Below, piece after piece: positions 52,997 through 61,263 of a stretch of DNA of 64,000 nt (the stretch's first letter is position 1; each line of letters begins with the position of its first letter). Source of the stretch: Saccharicrinis sp963663905. GTDB lineage: Bacteria > Bacteroidota > Bacteroidia > Bacteroidales > Marinilabiliaceae. Where the stretch lies: the NCBI GenBank assembly GCA_963663905.2, contig OY760657.1, positions 1,488,001 to 1,552,000 of the forward strand, read 5' to 3'. The notes under the pieces are model-generated. The model searched no databases. It was not told where the DNA came from and saw only the letters and a list, made by a program, of their open reading frames with translations. The position numbers were made by a program, and so were the translations under genes.

Positions 52997-53041
52997 GTAA
53001 TAATTTAATTCAGAGCAATCTGTAATATTATATTAGTTACC

Positions 53042-54037
53042 ATGAATGAATTTATTCCAATTATAGATGAAGGTTCTGCTGTTCCTAAGTTTTTACAAGT
53101 TGTAAATGCTTTTGAGGAAGCAGTTAAAAGTGATAAGCTGAAAGTGGGAGATAACCTTCCGTCAGTTAATGAATTGTGTTCAAAGTGTGGCTTAAGTCGA
53201 GATACTGTATTTAAAGCATATACAGAACTTAAAACCAGAAAACTTATTGAATCCGTGCCCAATAAGGGGTATTATGTATCTAGCAATTCATCTAGTGTAT
53301 TTTTGTTCTTAGATACGCTAAAAGCATATAAAGAAGTGCTTTATGGAGCATTTCGCTCTGCTCTTCCAGGAAGAATTAATGTTGATGTTCATTTTCATCA
53401 TTACAATCCAAGAGTTTTTGAAGATATTGTAAGGTATGCTGCAGGTAAATACAGTCATTATATAATAATGAATTTTGATCATGAAAAGGTAAAATCAGCT
53501 CTTTCAGCAATTGATCCTTCAAAACTATTATGTATTGACTGGAACATACATGTTCCAAAAAAAAGTTCATTTCTTGGACAGGATTTTGGGGATTCTGTTT
53601 ATGAAAACTTATGTAAAGTGGAGGTGAAGTTAAGAAAGTATTCAAAAATGTTCTTTGTTTATCCAGAATATACTAATCACCCGAAAATAACAGTTGATAT
53701 ATTTGAGCAATTTTGCATAGATAAGGAATTAGATTATGAAATTATATATAAACTGGAGGATATTTGTCCCCAAAATGGTCAAATGTATTTTACTGTAAGT
53801 GATAGGGCGTTAGGTAAAATATTAGATATAACATCAGAACTAAATTTAGAAATAGGTAAAGAGATTGGATTAATCTCTTATAACGAGACTCCAACTAAGA
53901 AATATATTAAAGAAGGTATTACTGTAATATCAACAGATTTTGCATTGATGGGGAAAAAAATGGCAAATTTTGTGGAAAAAGATGAAAAAATCAGCGAATT
54001 TGTTCCTACGAATATAATAGAAAGACATTCTTTATAA
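53042..54037 (+). CDS. GntR-type regulator with periplasmic-binding-like effector domain
   Basis: The protein has 331 residues. The N-terminal winged helix (VVNAFEEAVKSDKLKVGDNLPSVNELCSKCGLSRDTVFKAYTELKTRKLIESVPNKGYYV, about 19-78) is of the GntR family. The remainder resembles LacI/periplasmic-binding-protein domains, a pattern found in Bacteroidota regulators of sugar operons. No sugar genes are next to it, so its target is not apparent; it may control its own promoter through the repeat at 52979. Confidence 0.82.
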   Translation: MNEFIPIIDEGSAVPKFLQVVNAFEEAVKSDKLKVGDNLPSVNELCSKCGLSRDTVFKAYTELKTRKLIESVPNKGYYVSSNSSSVFLFLDTLKAYKEVLYGAFRSALPGRINVDVHFHHYNPRVFEDIVRYAAGKYSHYIIMNFDHEKVKSALSAIDPSKLLCIDWNIHVPKKSSFLGQDFGDSVYENLCKVEVKLRKYSKMFFVYPEYTNHPKITVDIFEQFCIDKELDYEIIYKLEDICPQNGQMYFTVSDRALGKILDITSELNLEIGKEIGLISYNETPTKKYIKEGITVISTDFALMGKKMANFVEKDEKISEFVPTNIIERHSL

Positions 54038-54228
54038 ATGTTTATGTTAATTAGATGTTTTAGTGTTTATTTTAAAATTAATTGTTATAAATACTTGACA
54101 TTTATTAATAAAACAGAGTAATTTGCAGGTGTGTTATTGTAGATATTTAATAAAATGTATTCTTCTTATGAACTTAATATCTATCAATAATGTTTGTAGT
54201 GTTAAGTTAAACTTTAATATCTTAAATT

Positions 54229-55044
54229 ATGAAGCAAATTACTGACTTATTTGAATCTTCAAAAGAGTATATTGTTACTTATGGAGGTCAACTTGTTTTA
54301 GCTATTCTAACCCTAATTATTGGTTTTTGGGTAATTGGTAAATTTACTAAAGCGCTAAAAAAAGCATTTCAATTAAAGCATATTGATGAAACATTGCAGC
54401 CGTTCCTGATCGGAATGCTGAATTATACCCTTAAAACTTTATTGGTTATAAGTGTAATGACAATGGTGGGAATCCAAATGACATCGTTTATTGCAATTCT
54501 GGGTGCTGCAGGTTTAGCTGTAGGTATGGCCCTTTCAGGAACTTTGCAAAACTTTGCAGGAGGTGTAATGCTTTTAATTCTTAAACCTTTTAAAAAAGGT
54601 GATTTTATTGAAGCTCAAGGGTATAAAGGTACTGTTTCTGAAATTCAGATTTTTAGTACTGTTTTAAAAACTCCAGATAATAAGATCATTTTTATTCCTA
54701 ATGGAGGATTATCAACTTCTAGTTTAATTAATTATTCAAGAGAAGAAGATCGCAGAGTTGATTTTTCTTTTGGAATTGGTTATGGAGATGATATTGATAA
54801 AGCTAAATCTGTAATTAAGCAAGTTATCGATAGTCAGGATAAAATATTACCAGAACCAGCTCCATTTATTGCTGTTGGTGAATTAGCTGATAGTTCAGTA
54901 AATATTACAACGAGAGTCTGGACAAAAGGAGCCGATTATTGGGAGGTATTCTTTTATATGAATGAAATGATTAAAAAAGAATTTGACAAGCAGGGTGTTT
55001 CTATACCATTCCCTCAAAGAGATGTTCACATCTATAATAAATAA
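54229..55044 (+). CDS. Small MscS-type mechanosensitive channel
   Basis: The protein has 271 residues, close to the E. coli MscS length. Three hydrophobic helices (about 18-40, 63-84, 87-115) are followed by SGTLQNFAGGVMLLILKPFKKGDFIEAQGYKGTVSEIQIFST, the MscS pore-helix and beta-domain signature, with the characteristic GAAGLAVGMALSGTLQNFAGG. It releases osmolytes under hypo-osmotic shock. Confidence 0.92.
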   Translation: MKQITDLFESSKEYIVTYGGQLVLAILTLIIGFWVIGKFTKALKKAFQLKHIDETLQPFLIGMLNYTLKTLLVISVMTMVGIQMTSFIAILGAAGLAVGMALSGTLQNFAGGVMLLILKPFKKGDFIEAQGYKGTVSEIQIFSTVLKTPDNKIIFIPNGGLSTSSLINYSREEDRRVDFSFGIGYGDDIDKAKSVIKQVIDSQDKILPEPAPFIAVGELADSSVNITTRVWTKGADYWEVFFYMNEMIKKEFDKQGVSIPFPQRDVHIYNK

Positions 55045-55067
55045 CCTAAATATATAAACTTCACACA

Positions 55068-55955
55068 ATGATCAAGAATGTACTTATAGCAGTATTTTGC
55101 TTAGTTTTTACTATTAATATGTTTGCACAAGAGCAAAAAAATGATTCTGTTAAACACTGGAAGGCCGGAGGAAATACATCTTTGAATTTTTCACAAGTAT
55201 CTTTATCTAATTGGTCGGGAGGTGGAAATAATTCTCTTGCAGGTACCTTTTTATTTAAGGGATTTTTAAATCATAAAAATGGGAAAATTGCCTGGGATAA
55301 TACTTTAGATGTTGGTTATGGATTAACAAAACAAGGTGATTATAAAGTAGCCAAGTCTGAAGATAGAATACACCTTACCACAAAGTTGGGATATGAAAAT
55401 GGAGGTCACTGGTTTTATACGGCTATGGCTGATTTTAAAACTCAATTCTCAGTTGGATATAAAGATCCTTTAGTACAGGAAGTACAGGTTTCTGAATTTA
55501 TGGCTCCCGGATATTTGCAGTTTTCACTGGGTATGGATTATAAACCTTCTGATAATTTTTCTTTATTTATATCTCCTTTAACCTCTAAAATGACCTTTGT
55601 TACTAATGATTCGTTAGCTAGCGTAGGTGCCTTTGGGGTTGATACAGGTGAAAATATGAGAGGTGAATATGGTGCTTCATTAAAGTTAACAGCTAAAAAG
55701 AAAGATATAGTTAAAAATGTTAATGGTTACACCAGGTTAGATTTGTTTACAAATTACTCAGAAAATCCTCAAAATATTGATGTAGATTGGGAATTTGGTT
55801 TGAATATGAAAATTAATGAATTTCTTAGTGCTGTATTTACTACAAATATTATTTACGATGATGATATTAAATATGTAAATACAGATGGAGTTGAGGAAGG
55901 ACCAAGAATGCAAATGAAACAACTGTTTGGAGCAGGGCTTTCATATACATTTTAA
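55068..55955 (+). CDS. DUF3078 outer-membrane-type beta protein
   Basis: The protein has 295 residues with a signal peptide (about 1-20). KHWKAGGNTSLNFSQVSLSNWSGGGNNSLAGTFLF (about 29-62) is typical for DUF3078, and alternating hydrophobic strands to a terminal Phe fit a small outer-membrane barrel. Function is unknown. It begins 23 nt after the mscS stop and is likely cotranscribed with it. Confidence 0.78.
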   Translation: MIKNVLIAVFCLVFTINMFAQEQKNDSVKHWKAGGNTSLNFSQVSLSNWSGGGNNSLAGTFLFKGFLNHKNGKIAWDNTLDVGYGLTKQGDYKVAKSEDRIHLTTKLGYENGGHWFYTAMADFKTQFSVGYKDPLVQEVQVSEFMAPGYLQFSLGMDYKPSDNFSLFISPLTSKMTFVTNDSLASVGAFGVDTGENMRGEYGASLKLTAKKKDIVKNVNGYTRLDLFTNYSENPQNIDVDWEFGLNMKINEFLSAVFTTNIIYDDDIKYVNTDGVEEGPRMQMKQLFGAGLSYTF

Positions 55956-55963
55956 ATAGTAGA

Positions 55964-55985
55964 AACAGGGGTTTTAACCCCTGTT
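55964..55985 (+). terminator. Terminator of the mscS-DUF3078 operon
   Basis: AACAGGGGTT (55964-55973) and AACCCCTGTT (55976-55985) form a 10-bp stem with a TT loop, followed by AATTTTAAT. Confidence 0.85.
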
Positions 55986-56424
55986 AATTTTAATAAGAAG
56001 ATTTGTCCTCTAAAATAATTTTTAAATATCCAGTATTTAGAAATTGATATCTTACCTTGAAAGAAAAAACTGATTTGTTTTTTCTTCTTACAGAACTATT
56101 TTAGTTCTGGGTTATATTCCAAGCACTCAATCATTATTCTATTCCAAAAAACTGATTCATTGATTTTATTATTGATTGTTGAGTGTTTTATTCAATTATC
56201 GCATAATTATACTTTAAATTTTTAATACCAATCAACCCAAAAATATTATAATGTTCTATCAGAAAGTATTAATTTCGTAAATAATAAATAGAGAAGATAT
56301 TAATAGAGTTAGAATAATTTAATAAAAACGTCGAATAAAGGAATATCAAATTTATATTTAGTAATATACTGTACAACTAAGTTTGTATGCCTACCTTTGC
56401 GCGCTAATAAAGTTTATAATAATT
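55986..56424. other. Intergenic region with several hairpins before the orphan NMO-like gene
   Basis: After the terminator three stem-loops follow: GAAAGAAAAAAC with GTTTTTTCTTC (56059-56089), AGAACTA with TAGTTCT (56093-56107), and CACTCAATCA with a partner near 56161-56185. The stretch ends with the promoter element TACCTTTG at 56392-56399. No open frame of note is present. It could contain a small RNA gene or a leader; no known RNA family is recognised. Confidence 0.4.
56392..56399 (+). promoter_or_regulatory. Promoter -7 element of the NMO-like gene
   Basis: TACCTTTG fits TAnnTTTG and lies 25 nt before the ATG at 56425. Confidence 0.6.
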
Positions 56425-58236
56425 ATGGGAGAAGTAATAAATTCTTTGCATACTTTTCATATACCAGTTATGGGGACTGGTTATACAGTTGAATCACCAA
56501 TAAAAGTGGCTCAATATGGTATTGATTCAGTTGTGCCCATCACAGATCATTATATGATGGAACAAGTCCGTGAGATGTACTGTAAAGAAAGTGGTCTTGA
56601 GTACGAGGCGGAAGATTTATCTAATTCAGATGCACGATCTAATGTTATTAGGAAGTATTTAGATTTAATGCATGATATAGTAACAGAAAAGTTTGAACTC
56701 CTGAGAAATTCTGAATTTACAGAAGGTAGTGAGATTACGAAATATTTTGAGTTATTACCTGATAACAATAAATTAAAACAATTATATAATGAAATGCTTG
56801 TTACTAATGGTGATGAGCAATTACATCTGCAGGAATCATTACGTAAATTAATGAAGGCTGGTAGTATTGATGTTAACATTATGACTAAATTGGATGGTGT
56901 GAATTATGATTCAAATAATGAACAATTACCAATTGAATATAATGATGCGCATGCTGCCTTAAAAGGATTTGCAGAAAGTAAAGTAAATGGTTCAGTTGTT
57001 TTATCTGCAGGACTGAATCCAAGATTGTACGGTTTTATATCTCAATTTGATGACTTTTTCCCAAATGAAAAAGGAGAGTTAAAAAAACGTATTATTCTTA
57101 AAGTTAGCGACTACCGTTCAGCTATGGTTCAAGGTCGTTTCTTGGCAAAAAAAGGATTATGGGTTTCTGAATTTAGAATTGAATCTGGATTAAACTGCGG
57201 AGGACATGCATTTGCTACCGATGGTTACTTATTAGGACCTATTTTAAAGGAGTTTAATGATAACAGAGATAAGTTATCAGAGATGTTATTCTCAGCTTAT
57301 ACCGATGTATTAGAAAAAGAGAAAGGAATTATTTTAGAAAAAGAATACCCATTATATTTTACTGTTCAAGGTGGTGTTGGTGATGCAGACGAGCACAAAA
57401 TGTTTTTGGAACATTACAATATGAAATCAGTTGGGTGGGGATCGCCATTTATGTTGGTTCCGGAAGCAACAACTGTTGATGATTATACTTTGAACCTATT
57501 AAAAAATGGAACTGAAGAAGATTTCTATTTGAGTAATATATCTCCTTTGGGTGTACGTTTTAATTCGATAAAAGGTAATTCTGCAGATATTGAAAAGATG
57601 AAACGATTTGAAGAAGGTAAGCCAGGTGTTCCTTGTTTAAAGAAGTTTCTTCAATTTAATACTGAATTTAGTAAAAAGCCAATTTGTACTGCATCAGTAA
57701 CTTACCAAAAGAAAAAAATTGAGGAATTAAAAGCGTCAATTGTTAATCCTTCAGAATTAAAAGCTAAAATTGAAAAAGTTGTAGAAAAGGCTTGTTTATG
57801 TATGGGATTAGGAAATACAATATTAGAACATTATAACCTTGAAATAGCTAAGGGAAACCATGGTGTTGTAGTATGTCCAGGTCCTAACTTAGCTTATTTT
57901 AATAAGATTACGTCTCTTCGTGAGATGGTTGATTTTATCTATGGAAAGACAACAACTCTTTTTAATTCTAAAAGACCAAATGTATTTATTAAGGAATTAA
58001 ATATTTACATTGATTATCTTAAGGAGAAAATTGACGAATGTAAAGATGAATTTAGTACTCCTGATATTAAGTATTTTAATACATTCAGAAAGAATCTTCA
58101 GGATGGGATAGTTTATTATAAAGAACTATTTTCTAGAGGAGATGAACTATTTTCAAATATGAAAAATAGTGTATTAACAGATTTAGCTAAATATAAATCA
58201 GAATTGGAATCTATCTTTATTCCAGAAACGGTTTAA
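56425..58236 (+). CDS. Orphan nitronate-monooxygenase-like TIM-barrel protein
   Basis: The protein has 603 residues from the ATG at 56425; an upstream TTG would overlap the promoter. GEVINSLHTFHIPVMGTGYTVESPIKVAQYGIDSVVPIT looks like the FMN-dependent NMO/enoyl-ACP reductase II entry strand. ESGLNCGGHAFATDGY (about 254-269) matches the GGH phosphate-binding motif, and VQGGVGDADEH is a later strand. At roughly twice the length of ordinary NMOs it has an extra C-terminal region with CLCMGLGNTILEHYNLEIA (about 459-477) that I cannot place. Flavin binding is inferred; the substrate is unknown. No functional neighbour helps. Confidence 0.6.
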   Translation: MGEVINSLHTFHIPVMGTGYTVESPIKVAQYGIDSVVPITDHYMMEQVREMYCKESGLEYEAEDLSNSDARSNVIRKYLDLMHDIVTEKFELLRNSEFTEGSEITKYFELLPDNNKLKQLYNEMLVTNGDEQLHLQESLRKLMKAGSIDVNIMTKLDGVNYDSNNEQLPIEYNDAHAALKGFAESKVNGSVVLSAGLNPRLYGFISQFDDFFPNEKGELKKRIILKVSDYRSAMVQGRFLAKKGLWVSEFRIESGLNCGGHAFATDGYLLGPILKEFNDNRDKLSEMLFSAYTDVLEKEKGIILEKEYPLYFTVQGGVGDADEHKMFLEHYNMKSVGWGSPFMLVPEATTVDDYTLNLLKNGTEEDFYLSNISPLGVRFNSIKGNSADIEKMKRFEEGKPGVPCLKKFLQFNTEFSKKPICTASVTYQKKKIEELKASIVNPSELKAKIEKVVEKACLCMGLGNTILEHYNLEIAKGNHGVVVCPGPNLAYFNKITSLREMVDFIYGKTTTLFNSKRPNVFIKELNIYIDYLKEKIDECKDEFSTPDIKYFNTFRKNLQDGIVYYKELFSRGDELFSNMKNSVLTDLAKYKSELESIFIPETV

Positions 58237-58256
58237 ACAGATATTTCTAAACTTAT

Positions 58257-58289
58257 AAATCCCAGTAATCTAAATGATTTCTGGGATTT
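58257..58289. terminator. Bidirectional terminator between the NMO-like and AraC genes
   Basis: AAATCCCAG (58257-58265) pairs with CTGGGATTT (58281-58289), with A and T tracts on both sides. The genes are convergent. Confidence 0.85.
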
Positions 58290-58294
58290 TTTAT

Positions 58295-59197
58295 TTATAC
58301 AAACTTAAAATTCTTTCTATATATGGCAGGAGATACATTTGTAATTTGCTTAAATATTCTTGAAAAGTGATATCTGTCTGCGAAACCGCAAGTGTTAGCA
58401 ATTTCGTCTATTGATAAAATAGTGTGATGAAGGAGAATGCAAGATTCATCAATTCTTTTTTTTCTGATATAATTCTGGGGTGCTGTACCAATTTCTTTTT
58501 TGAATAATCGTGTAAAAGCATTTGTTGCTAACGAAACCCTTTGTGCCAAATTGATATTGCATAAGTCATGCTTAATATTGTTTTCAATGTAATTAATTGT
58601 TTCAAGAATTCTGTAATCAGTTGTAAGTCCATACCTTTTCTCCTGTTCAATTTCTGAAAGTAAATCTGTTATTAGTGAATGAATATTGAGCATTACATGA
58701 AAATCGAAATGATGATTTTCCTTCATTAGATGATCCTTAATGGTCTCTAATTTTTTCTGGAGATGTTCAGTTATTTTGAAAACGAATATGCAGGGTTTTA
58801 TATTGTCGTAAAATGCTCCTAGTTTGAAATGGATAAATAAATGAAATACATATTTCCCTTTCAAGCTATTCAGAGAATCATAAGTTAATCTTTCTCCATT
58901 AAACCAATAACCAGTAGTTGGTATGTCATGATCAAAAAGATAAGTTGAGAAGCTCGTGTTTGGAGGAATTAATATTACGGTATTTTCATCTAATTCATAG
59001 GTCTTGTTTTCGTGATTAATAGTAGCTCCTTTGTACTTGTTGTAATAAATTCTCCAATAGGGATATGATAGTTCATTGAACTCCCAATGATTTAGCCACC
59101 AATATCTGCAGCAAAGAAGTTCGATGTTTATATTAGGGAAAAACTGAATAATATCCGAAGGATCACCTTTGTCGGGGATTTTTTTTAAGGGAATCAT
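58295..59197 (-). CDS. AraC-family regulator of the fucose locus
   Basis: The protein has 300 residues. The C-terminal double helix-turn-helix is clear: INLAQRVSLATNAFTRLFKKEIGTAPQNYIRKKRI and SIDEIANTCGFADRYHFSRIFKQITNVSPAIYRK. The N-terminal part is a cupin-like effector domain with YPYWRIYYNKYKGATI. It is divergent from fucI, so it likely activates the fucI promoter in response to fucose or fuculose (inference). Confidence 0.88.
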   Translation of the reverse strand: MIPLKKIPDKGDPSDIIQFFPNINIELLCCRYWWLNHWEFNELSYPYWRIYYNKYKGATINHENKTYELDENTVILIPPNTSFSTYLFDHDIPTTGYWFNGERLTYDSLNSLKGKYVFHLFIHFKLGAFYDNIKPCIFVFKITEHLQKKLETIKDHLMKENHHFDFHVMLNIHSLITDLLSEIEQEKRYGLTTDYRILETINYIENNIKHDLCNINLAQRVSLATNAFTRLFKKEIGTAPQNYIRKKRIDESCILLHHTILSIDEIANTCGFADRYHFSRIFKQITNVSPAIYRKNFKFV

Positions 59198-59221
59198 AAA
59201 AGTTGATGTTTAAAATAGATA

Positions 59222-59229
59222 CAAAAATA
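59222..59229 (-). promoter_or_regulatory. Promoter -7 element of the AraC gene
   Basis: On the minus strand TATTTTTG fits TAnnTTTG and lies 25 nt from the ATG at 59197. Confidence 0.5.
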
Positions 59230-59279
59230 AATTAAATAGACATTTATTTAAAATTTATTCTATCTCAAATTTGTACGTC

Positions 59280-59307
59280 GATTAAAGTTTAGTAAACCAT
59301 TTTAATC
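59280..59307. promoter_or_regulatory. Nested palindrome in the araC-fucI divergent region
   Basis: GATTAAA (59280-59286) and TTTAATC (59301-59307) flank GTTTA-G-TAAAC, a perfect 11-bp palindrome. It is central between the divergent genes and may be the AraC or another regulator's site. Confidence 0.55.
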
Positions 59308-59392
59308 ATGTAAAAAAAATCAACTTGCTTTAATCTACACATAATTAATTTTTTAACTCATTAATAAACTTAAAAGAATAATACATTAGATT

Positions 59393-61180
59393 ATGGCTAA
59401 CAGATTAATAGGTGATTTGCCTAAAGTTGGTATACGCCCTGTAATAGACGGTAGAGAAAGAGGTGTTAGAGAGTCATTGGAAGTTCAGGTTATGGACTTA
59501 GCAAAAGCAGCTGCTCAATTTATAGAATCAAATTTAAGATTTCCAGGTGGAGAAAAAGTAGAATGTGTTATTGCTGATACTTGTATTGGAGGTGTGGCAG
59601 AGGCTGCAATGTGCGCTAATAAATTTAAAAAAGAAGGTGTTGGTGTTTCCTTAACTGTTACTCCTTGTTGGTGTTACGGTACAGAAGTTATGGATACAGA
59701 TCCTTTGATGCCTAAAGCTGTTTGGGGCTTTAACGGAACTGAACGTCCAGGAGCAGTTTACCTTGCTGCAGCTTTAGCTGGTTATACACAAAAGGGCTTA
59801 CCTACATTTGGAATTTATGGTAGAGATGTTCAGGATGCAGGAGATACTAATATTCCTGAAGATGTTCAGGAAAAGATTCTTCGTTTTGTAAAGTCAGCAT
59901 TGGCAGTTGCTCAAATGAATGGAAAGTCTTACTTGTCTATAGGTTACAGCTCGATGGGTATTGCTGGATCTATGGTGGATAGCAACTTTTTTCAGGATTA
60001 TTTAGGGATAAGAACTGAATTTGTAGAATCAGTTGAAATACTTCGTCGTATAGAAGAAGGTATTTATGATGAAGAAGAATTTCAGAAAGCTCTTGCATGG
60101 ACTAAAGAAAATTGTAAAGAAGGTAAGGATTTAAATGATCCGGATAAACAGGCTGATGCTGCACGTAAAGAATTAGAATGGGAGACAGTTGTTAAGATGA
60201 CATTGATATGTCGTGATATGATGATTGGTAACCCGAAAATTATTGATAAAGGATTTAGAGAAGAGGGTTTAGGTAGAAATGCTATTTTAGGTGGTTTTCA
60301 AGGACAAAGACAGTGGACAGATTATCAGCCAAATGCTGATTTTACTGAGGCAATATTAAATTCATCTTTTGATTGGAATGGAATCCGTCAGGCATTTGTT
60401 TTTGCAACGGAGAACGATAGTTTGAATGGTGTTTCTATGTTATTTGGTCATCTATTAACAAATACAGCTCAAATATTCTCTGATGTTAGAACATATTGGA
60501 GTCCGGATGCAGTTAAAAGAGTTACAGGCAAGGACTTGTCTGGTACTGCAAAAGGCGGAATAATTCACTTAATAAATTCTGGTTCAACAACGTTGGATGC
60601 TACTGCTCAGCAAAGGGATGAGAATGGTAATCCAGCAATGAAACCTTATTGGGAAATTTCTACAGATGAAGCTCAAAAATGTTTAGATAATACAGTTTGG
60701 CCTCCTGCCAATAAAGGTTATTTTAGAGGAGGAGGATTTTCATCATTATTTAAAACGCAAGGTGAAATGCCGGTTACTATGTGTCGTTTAAATATTGTGA
60801 AAGGATTAGGGCCAGTTCTCCAAATTGCTGAAGGGTGGACTGTTGAACTTCCTGAAGAAATACATGATATTTTAGATAAACGTACTGATCCAACTTGGCC
60901 AACAACATGGTTTGTGCCAAGAACAAACGGAGAAGGGGCTTTTAAGGATGTATATAGCGTGATGGCGAATTGGGGTGCAAATCATGGTGCCATTAGCTAT
61001 GGACACATTGGTGCAGACTTAATTACTTTAGCTTCTATGCTTCGAATTCCTGTAAATATGCATAATGTTGAGGATGATAAAATTTTCCGTCCTAGTGCGT
61101 GGGCTTCATTTGGAGAAGATAAAGAAGGGGCAGATTATAGAGCTTGTGAAAACTACGGACCATTATATGGTATCAAATAA
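59393..61180 (+). CDS. fucI: L-fucose isomerase
   Basis: The protein has 595 residues, the usual FucI length. RLIGDLPKVGIRPVIDGRERGVRESLE, CVIADTCIGGVAEAAMCANKF, and DFTEAILNSSFDWNGIRQAFVFATENDSLNG are family motifs. It converts L-fucose to L-fuculose with Mn2+. fucK and fucU follow. A fucose transporter and L-fuculose-1-phosphate aldolase are not in the window, though the cut LacI-type gene suggests that the locus continues. Confidence 0.96.
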   Translation: MANRLIGDLPKVGIRPVIDGRERGVRESLEVQVMDLAKAAAQFIESNLRFPGGEKVECVIADTCIGGVAEAAMCANKFKKEGVGVSLTVTPCWCYGTEVMDTDPLMPKAVWGFNGTERPGAVYLAAALAGYTQKGLPTFGIYGRDVQDAGDTNIPEDVQEKILRFVKSALAVAQMNGKSYLSIGYSSMGIAGSMVDSNFFQDYLGIRTEFVESVEILRRIEEGIYDEEEFQKALAWTKENCKEGKDLNDPDKQADAARKELEWETVVKMTLICRDMMIGNPKIIDKGFREEGLGRNAILGGFQGQRQWTDYQPNADFTEAILNSSFDWNGIRQAFVFATENDSLNGVSMLFGHLLTNTAQIFSDVRTYWSPDAVKRVTGKDLSGTAKGGIIHLINSGSTTLDATAQQRDENGNPAMKPYWEISTDEAQKCLDNTVWPPANKGYFRGGGFSSLFKTQGEMPVTMCRLNIVKGLGPVLQIAEGWTVELPEEIHDILDKRTDPTWPTTWFVPRTNGEGAFKDVYSVMANWGANHGAISYGHIGADLITLASMLRIPVNMHNVEDDKIFRPSAWASFGEDKEGADYRACENYGPLYGIK

Positions 61181-61196
61181 GAATTGAGGTTTAAAT

Positions 61197-61249
61197 AAAA
61201 GTACTTTCTTAAATAATGATTTAATCATATATAATAAGAGAGTACTTTT
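61197..61249 (+). terminator. Intercistronic hairpin between fucI and fucK
   Basis: AAAAGTACTTTCTTA (61197-61211) and TAAGAGAGTACTTTT (61235-61249) form a 15-bp stem with one G-U pair; inside the loop ATGATT-T-AATCAT is a second palindrome. It ends 14 nt before the fucK ATG and has a weak T tract. Confidence 0.55.
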
Positions 61250-61263
61250 GTTATTTAAAACAA

